Notes: generated from the letters alone by a model not told the origin. Positions 42,306 through 53,690 are shown, counted from the first letter of the stretch. The stretch is DNA of 64,000 nucleotides from Morella rubra (GCA_003952965.2 CM025850.1:23194997-23258996), one strand, 5' to 3'. Numbers and translations: made by a program.

Positions 42306-43626
42306 CGAGACATTTTGATATCTTGGCCTTTTGTTTTATTTTTTTTTTTCTAAGTTGTGCTTTCTGGAGAGAGGTGAAGAGGAAAACAACTTTCAAAGAC
42401 AATTACTTTTTGAGAATTTGCACACAAAAAGTTGTAGGAGCACAATAAATTAATATTTTCGAAGAGAAAGAGGACAAGACAACTTTTTCTTACGCTATAC
42501 CCACCTCACTCGTACAACACTGTTTTTTTTTTCAATAAAAGAGGACCGAGTTTGTACAATTTATTAGATATTATAATCTGGTTTTTATTTTTTATTTTTT
42601 ATTTTTTTAATTAAAAAAAGGCTGAGCTTTCTATAATTTATTAAATAATATCGTAAAAGATGAATACCGGGATAATAATAGGCCAGTGGTAGAAGTAATT
42701 TTGTCCACTTGTTAAGTCTTTAAAAATATGTAGCTTCGAACAACATCCAACAATTACGATATTTTCCAGATTTTTGCAAATATCTAAATATCCGGGAGCT
42801 TTCTGGAAAAAAGGTAGTGATGCTAGCTGATTCTAACAGTGCTTTTCTAGCTGAGATATTCTTCTTCTTTTTCTGAGTAAATGTGAAAGTTGTAGCTGAG
42901 ATCTTATTCATTACCTCCTATCACGGCTTACAATATTGCTTAATTTCCAACCTTGACTAGACTTTGTACCATAAAAATCCCCTGATCTAGAAAGCTAGAA
43001 ACAAATTCATTAATGGCGATACCGAGGAAGGAAAATTCTCAAGGAGCATCGAACAGATTGATTCCCAGCATCAGCATAAGGTCCTCGATCCGATCGGCTC
43101 GTGGCATCTCATAGTGACATGGGTATGGATCCTTTGATTTTGGTGACGGACATGGGTATGGATCCTTTGATTTTGGTGACGAAGGAAAAGTCTCAATGAG
43201 CATCGAAGTTGGGACAGAGATAACGTGCAAAAGAGGCCAAAGTCTTGGTCTTCTCAAAATAATGCTACATTGGTGCTACCATTGATGCCGACTAATTACT
43301 GCAAGAGGCATTTTAGGCAGCCAAAAAATACGATTGGGTATCTTTGGCACCGACCGTTTGGAAAAAAACCATGTAACATCACGTCAGTCTAAGTTGCCAC
43401 ATCAACTATAGTCTCTAAGGGGTTTGGCACATTGCACTTTTCAACTATCATTGTTAGATATTTTACATCTTCTATCTACTAATAATACCCTTATGACTTA
43501 ATTAATTGACAATAATATCCTCAGCAAATTTAAAGTGCGATAAAGCTATTATCGAGATTTTGGTCTAAAAATTTGATAAGGATGCAAAGTATCTAACTCT
43601 AACATTAATTGGGAATTGGAGGATAT
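42306..43626. other. Upstream region of gene B and following intergenic sequence
   Basis: No gene. Contains the unoccupied CACTA site (43040-43042) and a short tandem duplication (43115-43181). A second partial copy of the GAAAAGTCTCAA..GAGCATCGAA sequence lies at about 43186. Otherwise AT-rich. Confidence 0.55.
43115..43181 (+). repeat. 33-bp tandem duplication
   Basis: ACATGGGTATGGATCC followed by TTTGATTTTGGTGACG occurs twice in direct succession with one base difference at the junction. Confidence 0.9.
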
Positions 43627-43790
43627 AAGGGAAAAATACATTTTTCACACACAAACTACTATAGATTTTGCACTTTGCACCATTTTTCAATACACACTAA
43701 TTCCTACATTTTGTCGGTCGAATAGCCTTCTTATGTGACCTTCAAAGCCTCTTAAACTACCAATTTTGACATATTGCACTCCCTAACTAC
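43627..43790 (+). mobile_element. Truncated MITE, same family as 47855-48134
   Basis: Begins GGAAAAATACATTTTTCACAC and continues with ACTACTATAGATTTTGCACTTTGCACC and TTTTGACATATTGCACT-type words. These match the end and internal words of the complete MITE at 47855-48134. The second terminus is missing, and the receptor-like fragment starts here. Confidence 0.5.
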
Positions 43791-44330
43791 TAATCGTATA
43801 AACTCTGCACTATCTTTCAACAATCTAACCCGATCAATTCCAATAGATTTCTCAGGGCTAGAGCAGATTGAGAGTTTGAATCTTTCCTATAACAACTTGA
43901 ATGGTATTATCCCTCCTCAGCTTATAGAGTTGGACACTCTGGCTGTATTCAGTGTGACACATAATCACTTGTCAGGTACAACTCAAGAAAGAAAATATAA
44001 ATTCGGGACCTTTGATGAAAGCAGTTATAAGGGGAATCCTCTTCTATGCGAACCCCAATTAGTTAAGGATTGCAGAAAAAATGGAGCACGATTTGCTATG
44101 CCAGCTGATCATGAAGCGGAAGAAGGAGATAGTTTCAGTATAGACATGGTGACCTTCTACATAAGCTTTGTGGTCTCTTACGTAGTAGTGCTGATGACAA
44201 TTGCTGGAGTTCTGTACATAAATCCCTACTAGTGTCGCGCATGGTTCTACTTCATTGAAGTGTGCATCACTAATTTCTATTGCTTTGTTGTGATCAATTT
44301 TCGTAAGCTATCCAATTTCATTCAAAACTA
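43774..44330 (+). pseudogene. Receptor-like protein (LRR-RLP), C-terminal fragment with nonsense codon
   Basis: Translation from about 43801 shows the last leucine-rich repeats (LSFNNLTRSIP, LSYNNLNGIIPPQLIELDTL). A capping region with a conserved Cys pair follows (NPLLCEPQLVKDC), then an acidic juxtamembrane stretch (DHEAEEGDSF) and one transmembrane segment (FYISFVVSYVVVLMTIAGVLY). The frame hits TAG at 44230-44232, yet continues afterwards with a typical cytoplasmic tail (CRAWFYFIEVCITNFYCFVVIN). The stop most likely replaced a Trp codon (TGG to TAG). The N-terminal signal and most repeats are absent, so it is a 5'-truncated pseudogene. Intact family members are cell-surface receptors in immunity or development. 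Confidence 0.8.
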
Positions 44331-44480
44331 ATTATTGCAGTTGTGATGTTTGAAGTTAATTTAAAACTCTGAAGTAAATTTCAATGGCGGATGCAGTGGA
44401 GGGAGCCCTGAGCGGCTGCCTCCCTCTGTTCTGTCAAATTAAAGGTATTCATATTTGGGCTACTACTATTCTATTCTAAC

Positions 44481-45338
44481 GATAAATGCATTCCACCATA
44501 TCTATATAGCGTGCTTCTTCTACTAAAAAAACTTTTACTCTCTCTAGAGGAAGTCGCTGTGCACCTTGGCCGACTGACCCACTCCTCCCCCCTCCTTCAC
44601 CGGCAGCGGGAGGAGCAGGAGCTCCTCCCGCCCCTCTTCTCCTCTGCCCTTGCCCTCTATGACCGGAACCTTCAATAAACTCGCATTTCCGGCCACTTTT
44701 AGGGGATTTCTTCCGACGAATTTGGTGATTAGATCTACACTTTTTCTGGAGATTTTTGAAAACCAGGACCGGCAGGGACGGCATCTACATCGACTGGAGA
44801 ATCTTTCTGCACAAACCAGCCAACGCCGGGACGGCGCGTGTGCTCACACGCGCCGCCACGCGCGCGCTTGGATCTCACACGCCCACCCTTTTCTGTTCAT
44901 TTTTCAGTGGTTAGTGGTCCTCTCTGGTATACAAGCGCCAGATGGCTGGCATCTGGACGTCCAGGAGCTCCTCGTAGTCATCTCCGATGACCAACCGGGA
45001 GGCACGTATGGACCCACGCGCGCGTGGATCTCACGTGCCTCCACCTTTTCTAATCTGGCCAGTTTGTTGCCTCTAGCTGCTGGTCCTGCCACCATATTCC
45101 GCCATCGCCTTTCCTTTTTTGCTGGTCGTCTTAGCTTACTGCCCTTCATGAGCTTTTCACCTTTTATGGGTCTCTACCCGTCCTTTTGGGCTTGGGTTTA
45201 TAGGGCCATTCAGCCCCTTTGCTCGTTGGCCCGTCGCCTCTCCAGAGGGTTTGACACGCCCCTTAGAACTTGTACTTAAGGTTTTTCAAACCTCCTTGAT
45301 TTTAATAAAAGCTTGCTGTTTTGACAAAAAAAAAAAAA
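44481..45338 (+). mobile_element. Retroposon nested in the hAT element (LINE-like, poly(A) tail)
   Basis: Ends in TTTAATAAAAGCTTGC and an A run (45326-45339), and is flanked by the 16-bp duplication ACTATTCTATTCTAAC (44465-44480 and 45339-45354). This is the signature of target-primed reverse transcription. The interior is GC-rich and open in one frame (44650-45279, 209 codons), but I recognise no domain. It may be a severely truncated LINE made of 5' and 3' parts, or a retroposed non-coding RNA. Confidence 0.7.
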
Positions 45339-45384
45339 ACTATTCTATTCTAACTGTTTCGTATTTTGCCCCAAGCTGGCCAAG

Positions 45385-45387
<3 letters not shown>

Positions 45388-45454
<67 letters not shown>
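45388..45454. repeat. (CT)n microsatellite
   Basis: Long CT dinucleotide tract with one interruption at about 45420. The open frame crossing it is an artefact. Confidence 0.95.
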
Positions 45455-45456
<2 letters not shown>

Positions 45457-46211
45457 GAATAGAATTTAACTAATACAAAGACTTATTAGAATAGAATAGT
45501 CGTAGCCCATTGGTTAGTTTCAATAGAAGTGCTTTATCAACCTTATTAGCTTTGAGGGGTTCAGCACCTATGCCCCGACCTCGGCCAACCTTTCTCACAC
45601 TTGTGTATGTCTGTACGGGATTTACATAGCGTTTGGCAAACTAAAATTTTAAACCTAAAATTTTATCATCATTATAATTTTTCTATCTCTTCACTTTTTC
45701 ACAACTTTTTTCACTTTTTCACTCATATTTTCACCTATTTTTCATTCTCTCTCTTCACTTTTTACCAACTCCTAAAATTTTATTCTCAAATGCCATGTTA
45801 ATGTTCCTGTTTGTCCCACATCTCTCCCTATTTCTTATTAAATTTCCTTCCCCTATATTTTAACCTTGTAAGCTTTGAACCCCTCAAACTTATCCCTCCT
45901 ATAAGTATTAACGGTTTTATTAATAAAATTTTCGTTTCAAACCCTTTTACTATTTTGTACAAATTTACCTAATAAAATATTGCATTACATGGTTTGTTGT
46001 TTAACATGACGAACTCTATTAAACGATCAATAATTTATATTTAATATACAAATTAATCTGAGACACTTAGAAGTATCTTGTACCTTAATTCTAACAAATT
46101 AATAATTTCACTAACAATATGGAGATATGTTAATTAATAATATAGATAAGTCCTATAAATATAGGTCCTTGTTGAGAAAATCAGCCCTTTTTTTCTTCTT
46201 CCTGTTTTTGA

Positions 46212-46400
46212 CGGACAGGGTACCAAACTTGAAAACAACCTCTCTGACAACACCTTTGCCTGACATTACTGAGTTGCGTGATAAGATAAAAGATGGTTCG
46301 ATGAATGATAGCATAGTAGTATACATCGAGAGGAAATTTTTGAAACTATTGAGAATGAAACTATTTTGCAACATTTTTAGAAGATGCAAACCCGTAGGAT
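46212..46400 (+). pseudogene. hAT transposase C-terminal remnant (dimerisation region)
   Basis: Encodes ELRDKIKDGSMNDSIVVYIE followed by RKFLKLLRMKLFCNIF. In zinc-finger MYM/TTF-type plant hAT transposases this is the end of the hATC dimerisation region, with the pattern LR..M....NDSL..YIE. The catalytic domain and BED/TTF finger are absent. It lies inside the hAT ends and confirms their identity. Confidence 0.7.
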
Positions 46401-46598
46401 CTAATTGCCATTTCTCAGTCTCAGTAAATAGTATGGTACGTGTATTTCAATATTTTTAATACTTTTAGTCCTTAATTTTCTATATTTTAATTTTAAGAAA
46501 CTTTTTACATTACGTAAGAAAAAATTTTGAGAAGTCATTTCTCCTTAGGAATTTGCCTCCCCCTCAACTTGAGTTTTGGTTCCGCCATTAGTAAATTT

Positions 46599-47845
46599 GT
46601 CTTTTGGCCTTGTAATTCTGGGGGACGGATCTTTGCATTCTTAAGGTAGCTTTTGACAACCACGAAATTGTTTAGAAAATCAATTATTATCTGTCAACCT
46701 ATCCATTTTCATGTGCAAGTCAGATTTGTAAAAAGAGAGTGCTATGAGCCCAGATTTCTATTTATATTTCATGGTGCGATTTTTATGAAACGGAATTTAA
46801 TCATGTGGCTTGGATGTTTTGCCTCCAATGGTGTTGGAATCACTTTTTTTGGTGAGCAAGCTGGATCGGATTGCAAATACTTATTACTTGCAGGGTGAAG
46901 TAATTCCGAACTAAGAATCTTACATAAAAAAAAAAAAAAAAGTGTAGAAATTGAAAGAACCAATGATCTTCTTTAACAGGGACCCACAAAGAGAGCCCAG
47001 ACTAAGGTTTGATGGGGCCACAAAAATTCCAGAGATTTGATAAATTACGCCCATCTATGTTTGGAGATTTTAGTCTATCATCCTACAACAAATGTTAGAA
47101 TTATTATTTATTTCAGGGAAAAAAAATACGGTTCTGCAGTTTTCAATTTTAGTAATAAGTTTTACAACACGTGCAAAGGTAGGTCAATAACATATTCAAT
47201 AATGACAGACTTGGAGCTCACACCTGCCTACTCTAGCCAATAGAAAATCTATCTTTTTTAATTACTAAATTATCCAAATAATTGCATAAACCTTTAAAAA
47301 AAGAAAAAGAAAAAGGGTGAGGACAATGGACCGGTGACCTGCAGACGAAAAAATGGGACCCTTCGGCAAGAGGTGGAAGAAAAATGGGACACTCGTCCTA
47401 TTCTTCGGCAACTGCGCAAATGGAGTTTCAACTATATTCGACGTGATGCAAATATTGCCGTGCATCAATTAGTTAGTTGGACCGTTTCTGAATAACTTCA
47501 GGACGCAATTCCTTTTTTATAGACAATTTTCTTATCTCTTTTGGTTGTATGTGGGAACTGAACCCCTTAACTTCTTGTTTTTTTTTTTTGTTTTTTTTAT
47601 CTGTTTGGAGGTTGAATAAAGTTTGACGTCTTGATTAGAAAAAAAAAAAAGATTATGTTTCCAAAGATTTGACGGCTGTTTAATAATGTTCCTTTTCGAT
47701 TTTTATAAGTGGTCCGTGAATTCAATTTCTTTTTTTATCCTTCCTGTAAAGAAATTGGTATATGAGGACTTAATAGGTCTGGTTGGACCTACCGATGAAG
47801 TTAATGTTATATTTTCAATCAGATAATATGGTTAGACTCTAATGG
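46599..47845. other. AT-rich intergenic stretch
   Basis: No gene was recognised. It contains several homopolymer A/T runs (46926-46942, 47580-47598, 47639-47651). Short frames on both strands carry no motifs. Confidence 0.55.
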
Positions 47846-47854
47846 TTTATTTTA

Positions 47855-48134
47855 GAGAAAAATATATTTTTTACTCAAGAATTATCATAATTTTTACAGT
47901 TTACATCATAAATTACTAGTTTTGACATATTGTACCTTTTAACTACCAATTTTAAGTATTGGTAGAGTGCAGTGTGTCAAAAATATATAGTTTATGGTAT
48001 AATGTGTCAAATTGTGTCGTTTAATATAAAAAGTGTCTAATATTGATATTTGAAAAGTGCAATGTGTCAAAAATATTTGAAGGTGCAATGTGTTATAGAC
48101 TTGGTAGTTGATGGGTGAAAAATATTTGTATCCT
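47855..48134. mobile_element. Fold-back MITE (280 bp) with 9-bp target duplication
   Basis: Flanked by TTTATTTTA on both sides (47846-47854 and 48135-48143). The ends GAGAAAAATATATTTTTTAC and the reverse complement of GTGAAAAATATTTGTATCC pair with each other. The interior is also self-complementary (TTTTGACATATTGTACC against GTGCAATGTGTCAAAA). A 9-bp duplication points to a Mutator-like MITE. No coding frame. Confidence 0.7.
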
Positions 48135-48262
48135 TTTATTTTAGAAAAAGGTATAAGACCGTGAAATTTACTTGAAAAAACCATCTCGTAGTGATCCACT
48201 ACATGATTTTGGACTGCCTTTATGAACAGTTTTAGGAAAGAGATCAGTGATGCTTTTTTGTA

Positions 48263-48431
48263 GGAAAAAAGAAAAAGAAGAAACGAAAATCACAAATCTA
48301 CCATATTTGATTACAATAGACCAGAAGCCACCATTATCTGTAGGAAAAAAGAAAAAGAAGAAACGAAAATCACCTTTCCAGAGAAAATCTACCATATTTG
48401 ATTACAATAGAACAGAAGCCACCATTATCTT
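48263..48431 (+). repeat. Tandem duplication, unit about 80-90 bp
   Basis: AGGAAAAAAGAAAAAGAAG through CCACCATTATCT occurs twice in succession. The second copy has about 10 extra bases (TTTCCAGAGA region). It gives rise to spurious open frames on both strands. Confidence 0.9.
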
Positions 48432-48442
48432 TCCTTCTTTTT

Positions 48443-48600
48443 CTCATTTTCTCGAGAAAACTACCATTATTTGGTTTGCGCTTTATCTTTTAAGTGCAGA
48501 CATCCACTAGCTTTATCTTTAGCTTTCTTTTTCATTTTCTCGAGAAGACCACCATTATTTGGTTTGCGCTTTTAATCTTTTAAGGGCAGACGTCCACTAT
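48443..48600 (+). repeat. Second tandem duplication, unit about 85 bp
   Basis: TTTTCTCGAGAA, ACCATTATTTGGTTTGCG, ATCTTTTAAG and GCAGAC.TCCACTA occur twice in the same order (from about 48447 and 48534). Confidence 0.85.
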
Positions 48601-49799
48601 GATTTGGTGCCATACGAAGCTTAACAAAGGAACATTTGTTTTTCTCGTATAGGAGACTACTCGAAAGCACTACCAAGCATTCATTTCTATCTGCTTTTTA
48701 GCTTTCCTTGTTACGGGAGAGAAGGAGGAGCGGCCATGACTTTTTTTTGGAAGCTAAAGACCGCTTTCAGTTATCACTTCGGTAATAAAAAGGAATTATC
48801 TTCTCTAATACTTTAATTCTCGATTGAATATTCTATTTTTAGTATTTAGATTTCGAGGCAATTTAAATTTTCATTCCTGAAATTTTGTCTACAAATTTAT
48901 TTCTTCTTGATATATAATTAGACAAAAATATGAGGCATCATGGGCGTGTAAAAAATGGTGTTGACCCAAAGTCTTTTGCTTTATATTCTTACGCTTTTTG
49001 GTGAATCACGTGTTCTAAAATACGACAAGGATTAAAAATAAATGAGCTATCATCTTTCATTCTCTTATCTTCTTGCATATAATTCACTAAAAAAGATAGA
49101 GCTTGATGAGAGTGTAAAGAAATAACGAGTGCTATTGACCCCAAGTCTTCCACTATAGCTTGTCGCTAAATCCAAGTACTTTTCTCAAATTCTACATATT
49201 ACAAATATGAAATAAATTACACTTCAACCTATTGCTAATACGTCCTGCGGATTTCCAATGTGACCACCTTGTATTTTATACTAATTTTTATATATGAAAA
49301 ATTACTTTGTAATTTTTTTCCCTTTTTCCTCGTTTTTACAACTTTTTAGCTCTTTTTTTAAAAATAAAAATAAAAATAATGTCTATAAATTATTTCTTTT
49401 TCCTGATTTTTCAATTTTTAACTACCAAGTTTACTTTCTTCTTTCAATTTTTAGTAACTTTTACTGTTTTTCTTTAACTTCATTTTCCGTAAGTTTAGAA
49501 ATTTTTTAAGTGGTGTTGATGTGGCATTTCTTATTAACCCTAAATTGTTTTCTTTTGGGTGTTAGTCAAAAGTTACCACTTACGGGCCGAAAGTTATGTT
49601 GGTTCGTGCAAAGAACAATCTCCATGCACGCCAAGATCCCTACACTACAAGAAATATAGGTTTAGCTGACAAAATTCTGGGTGTCAAACCAAATTTGTCA
49701 CCTAAAGTGGCTTTCCCTGACAAAATATTAATTTCGTCACCCAAAATCATCCAGGAACAAAAAAATCATCCAGACGGACCAAAAACACATCCGGACGTA

Positions 49800-52790
49800 T
49801 TTCTAGAGTGACGACATACACGCGTCGCCAATGAGTGACGGTAAAAATAGTCACAATATAAAAACCGTCCGGACTCTCAACAAAACCGTTCGGACTCTAT
49901 GCTGGGTGACAAGTTGCAAATCGTCATAACTGAATGACAATTAGAATCGTCACAATTTTTCCAAACCTGTCCGGAAAATTTTTATAAAACCCTCCAAATG
50001 GAATTACATAACGAATAATAATCGTCAGCATATATAGTGACAAATTTAAAATCGTCATGAACACTCAATACCGTTCGGACTACACAAAATGCGTTCCAAC
50101 GAGAAAAAAAATATGTCCGAACTGTTAAAAAAAATCTGCATAGGTATGACGCTTCTTCCGCGAATCGTGTGGTTCCACGTTGCAAAACTTCAGACACGTT
50201 CATAATCGAAACCGTCCGGACAAATAAATACAGTCCAGACGGTTAAAGTTCTAGATCCATTCGAATCAATCGACATATTTAATGATGATAAATTTGATTG
50301 GGCCACGTGTGAAAATATGCAGAGAACCGTCCAAACGCATATGAAATCCGTTCGACGCTTTTAGGAGATGTTAAACCTGCCAGACTTTGTGACCCTCTCA
50401 TATCTCAAACTTTTCTCCTAAACGGTTTCACTCCCCATTCGAGATCTCTCAAATAACTTCAGGTAAAACTTTTTTCATGAATTTGCTTCTTAATTTCATG
50501 CATTTCAATTCAATTATGTCCGTTATTTAGTTTGTTGGGTTGTTTTGGTTAATCAAATTATCCTACTTTGGTTTAGTTCATCGAAACACCTTTCGAACGG
50601 TATTTTACAACGTCCGGACTCGATATCTAACGTCCGGACTGCTATTAGACGTGCGAACGGCATACAAGTTAAACGACCCAGTTTGATTTTCGTGCGAACA
50701 GTTTTTCCTAATGTTCGGATGGTTTTCTCTAGGTTGACCATAGAACACTCGAGGAGAAATATCACAAATGTCGAGGGATAGACAGAGCGACCAGCTTGGG
50801 CGGACGCCTTTTTAGTGGAGTTGAAATAGAGTATTCGGGTGATAGTAAGGCTTGACTGGTCTAGAGACCAAACTTACTCTAATGGATAGGGCTCTGACGA
50901 AAGAGTTGAATATTATGCAGATGGAACTGTTTTCTGTGAGACAATAATTATCTGAGTTGTCTCAGCCTGTTCATACCTTTTTAATATAGCTGTAAACACT
51001 CGTCAAACGGGTAGATAATATGGAGGAGCATTTGGCGCATGTTCGTGACGCCCTCGGATAAGATCTGGACTAGCCATCTCGTGATTTGGACTAGTTTCCT
51101 GTTTATGCTTTATTACTATTATTTATTTATCATTTGAAAGACCGTCTCCGGCTTGTACTAGACATTATGATCGTGTTTTTCGTTATGTATTAGGATTATT
51201 TTTTATATTTTATATTAGTTTATGTTCTTTCACTTGATTAAATTTATTACAATTTAAACGGATAATTAGTATGATAAACGGGTGATTTATATAAGTGCTA
51301 TGTTAATAGAACGATTAGTGTAATTAGTTTGTAATTACAATTAAATAGGTTATTAGTAAATTAATTTAAGTGAATGAAGTTAAATTTAGTGAATTTAACA
51401 ACAAAACAAAAGAAAATTTAAATAAATCTGCTCGGGTTCGGACAACAAACATAACGTCCGGACTCCACTACAGAGGTAGGCGTTCGAACATAGAGGGGTA
51501 GAGTTTGGACTCGAATGATGGAATGACGCGATTGGAACGGTTGAGTAATACGTCCGGACGCTATTGTAAAAATCGCATGGCTTGCACGTGTTAACATTAT
51601 ACGATATTGAAAACAGTTGTACCCGTCCAGACCGTAATACATAGTCTGGACGCTATTGTAACCGATGCATGGTTTACACGTGTTTATGTTACCTGTAGGT
51701 TGAAAACAGTTGTATCAATCCGAACGGTATGATACCGTTCGGACGTCAGCTCAGCCAATCATATGCTGCCACATCACGCAATATCAATGGCAAGTCATTC
51801 GCACATCTAAAAACACGTTCAAATGGCTTTATTGTGCCAAACCGTTTTAAACGGTTTAAATTTTGGCATTTAATATAACTGCGTTGATTGGGCCACGTGT
51901 GCAAAATTCTGTCCGGACGCATTGCTAAAAGTTCGAACGCTATCGACGAATTCTGAAAAGTCGAACAATTCAACATTTTCAAAACTACTACGTCATTTCT
52001 CATCAAAACTCTCTGAAATCTTAGTTCTTTTCTTCTAAAATCTTGGCGTAATATCACTCTTTCGATGATCTAATCACGTTTAGGTATGTTTTCCTTACTT
52101 TTAACACGATTTTTACAGTAAAAATTTGAATTTTTTTATAGTTTTACATATAGAGTTTCAACTCCATTTTTTGCATAGTACATTGTGTTTTTTAATTGAT
52201 TTTTACGTTGAAATTGATTATGTTAAGTGTTAGCATTTTTTTAAGTATGTTAGTTTGTGTTTTGGCTGTGTTTTTGGGCATTTGTGGAGGTGGAGGACGC
52301 TGCCATGGCTGAGTTAACTCAGCGGTCCTCCCCACAGCGTCTGGGCACTTTTTTTGACGTCCGGACGAATAAATTAAACGTCCGAATGCTTTTCAATGTC
52401 ATTCGGAGGCATACGTTGTTGTTTTGGATTTGTCCGGACCCTATGTGATAGTCTTCCGGACGTGTTTTCATTAAATTTAAAAAGTTTGATTATCTTTTGT
52501 GCGTTCGGAATGTATTTTAATTCATGTTCGGACGTATGTAGCATCCCTACAGGGATACGTTATCGTTCTAATTTAGTTCGGACGCTTTTTAATTTAGTCA
52601 GGACATTTTAATGATGAAATTAAATAGTTTTTTATTTGTTTAACGTTCGGACGGATATTATTTGTCGGTCCGGACGACTTTGTGACGTCTGGACCCTTTA
52701 ACAAGAGGTCCGGACATCTTCAACTTAGCGTTTGGACGCTATTTTCGTGTTCGGACGTATTTTCTAATCGTGCGAATGCTTGTTATGCAG
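49800..52790. repeat. CACTA 2 5'-side CGTCCGGAC / GTTCGAACGG array (discontinuous)
   Basis: Short near-palindromic words (CCGTCCGGAC, CCGTTCGGAC, GTCCGAACGG, CGTTCGAACG) recur in blocks at 49850-50345, 50580-50730, 51430-51960 and 52360-52780. Forms with CA or TG in place of CG are frequent and fit methyl-CpG decay. The likely role is binding of the element's own TNPA-like protein. Confidence 0.8.
50770..51070 (+). pseudogene. Eroded third copy of the CACTA 2 extra-gene 3' end
   Basis: A readable piece LTKELNIMQMELFSVRQ followed by LVKRVDNMEEHLAHVRDAL and a stop resembles the coiled-coil end (VVHIEEHLNQIVTF) of the two genes at 52804-55191. The following T-rich sequence is also alike. It is much more degenerate, so this is tentative. 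Confidence 0.35.
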
Positions 52791-52803
52791 ATTGAAAAAA
52801 AAA

Positions 52804-53690
52804 ATGAGCAAGCGTGCACGTATGAGTAGCCAGGCTGATATCGAGCAACCTTCCGATTTTACTTTGACGTTGGAGCAGCATACAGCAACTGTTATGTCCT
52901 GCTCGATTGTTGTCGGGCCGGCCTACTAAGGCTGAGGTATTTCGGGCCATGTTGGGCGATGATACAGTGATTTTGGACGGAGCCTATATGGTACATGGGC
53001 AGTTGCGTCCTTTCTGGCGGATCATGCACCTGATCTTTCTCTCCATCAACCCGAGGAAGCACACTACGAAGCTGTCTTATAGCTGGGCGAAGTTCTTGTA
53101 CCTGGTAGTTGTTCAGGGGCTACTTGTTGATATGGCGTCTACATCTATCTGTCGTTCATGCGGAGGGCCTGAAGACGGATGCTATAACTTCATTGCCACA
53201 TGGGATTCTACTCACCCAGTTCCTGCACTCCCTGCTGGTACCTGAGGGTGTCAACGAGCTGAAGGCCATTCCAGTTGGTCTATCAACAAGACAACGCTCT
53301 CCAAATCGATTGCCCAGACACGCCGAGCACTGAATGCCACTCGGGTTGCTAGAGTTAGAGACAGGAGCAGCCTGAGGAGGCAGCAGCAGGATCCTGGGCA
53401 GAGCTCGACCCAGGGATTTGGGGCACAGCGACGTTGGATGGACGACATGATGACTAGCTGACTGAGCGGATGCAATCGGTTTTGCGGCCCACCCATGAGA
53501 TGGTCAGTGATATCAGTTGTCGGCTAACAACTTTGGAGCAAAAGGTCATGAACATGGACACTAGGTGCAAGAAGAGATCGCTGCGGTTCAGGAGGCCATG
53601 AGGAAAGCGGCAACTAGTGCTGAGTTATTTGCATTGACTCAGCAAGTCGTGCATATAGAGGAGCACCTTAATCAAATCGTGACGTTCTAA
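52804..53690 (+). pseudogene. Putative extra gene of CACTA 2, copy 1
   Basis: Begins MSKRARMSSQADIEQPSDFT. Readable blocks in shifting frames follow: DTVILDGAYMVHGQLRPFWR, a leucine-rich stretch with LLTQFLHSLLVPEG (about 53205-53250), NKTTLSKSIAQTRRA-like sequence (about 53285-53330) and a C-terminal coiled coil ending VVHIEEHLNQIVTF before the stop at 53688-53690. The layout matches 27901-29159 in CACTA 1, including the basic N-terminus and coiled-coil end. It resembles the putative plant transposon protein family. The function is unknown. A premature stop lies near 52926. Confidence 0.5.

Larger units (their letters stand above)
41209..43120. repeat. Tandem segmental duplication, copy B (unoccupied CACTA site)
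   Basis: Collinear with 23445-25658 plus 38003-38078. At the right end the sequence TTCTCAAGGAGCATC (43036-43050) corresponds to TCTCAA (before CACTA 1) joined to CAAGGAGCAAATC (after it), with a single CAA. The homology then continues through AGCATCAGC, GGCTCGTGGCATCTC and AGTGACATGG. Confidence 0.8.
44382..46590. mobile_element. hAT transposon remnant (2,209 bp) with perfect 8-bp target duplication
   Basis: The ends CAATGGCGGA and TCCGCCATTA are inverted repeats (9 of 10). The flanks GTAAATTT at 44374-44381 and 46591-46598 are identical, the 8-bp duplication of hAT elements. It holds a hAT transposase C-terminus (46212-46400), a nested retroposon (44481-45338) and a CT microsatellite. Most of the transposase is gone. 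Confidence 0.85.
48144..49642. other. AT-rich intergenic stretch with local duplications
   Basis: Holds the two tandem duplications listed separately and otherwise no gene or element. Runs of ORF-like T-rich sequence (49294-49509) are composition artefacts. Confidence 0.55.

Noticed and set aside
44476..45279. Open frames of 102 codons (-) and 209 codons (+) as host genes
   Set aside because: They lie inside a poly(A)-tailed retroposon with a target duplication. The GC-rich composition alone can keep frames open, and no domain is visible.
45251..45469. 72-codon frame with Ser-Leu repeats
   Set aside because: It is translation of the CT microsatellite.
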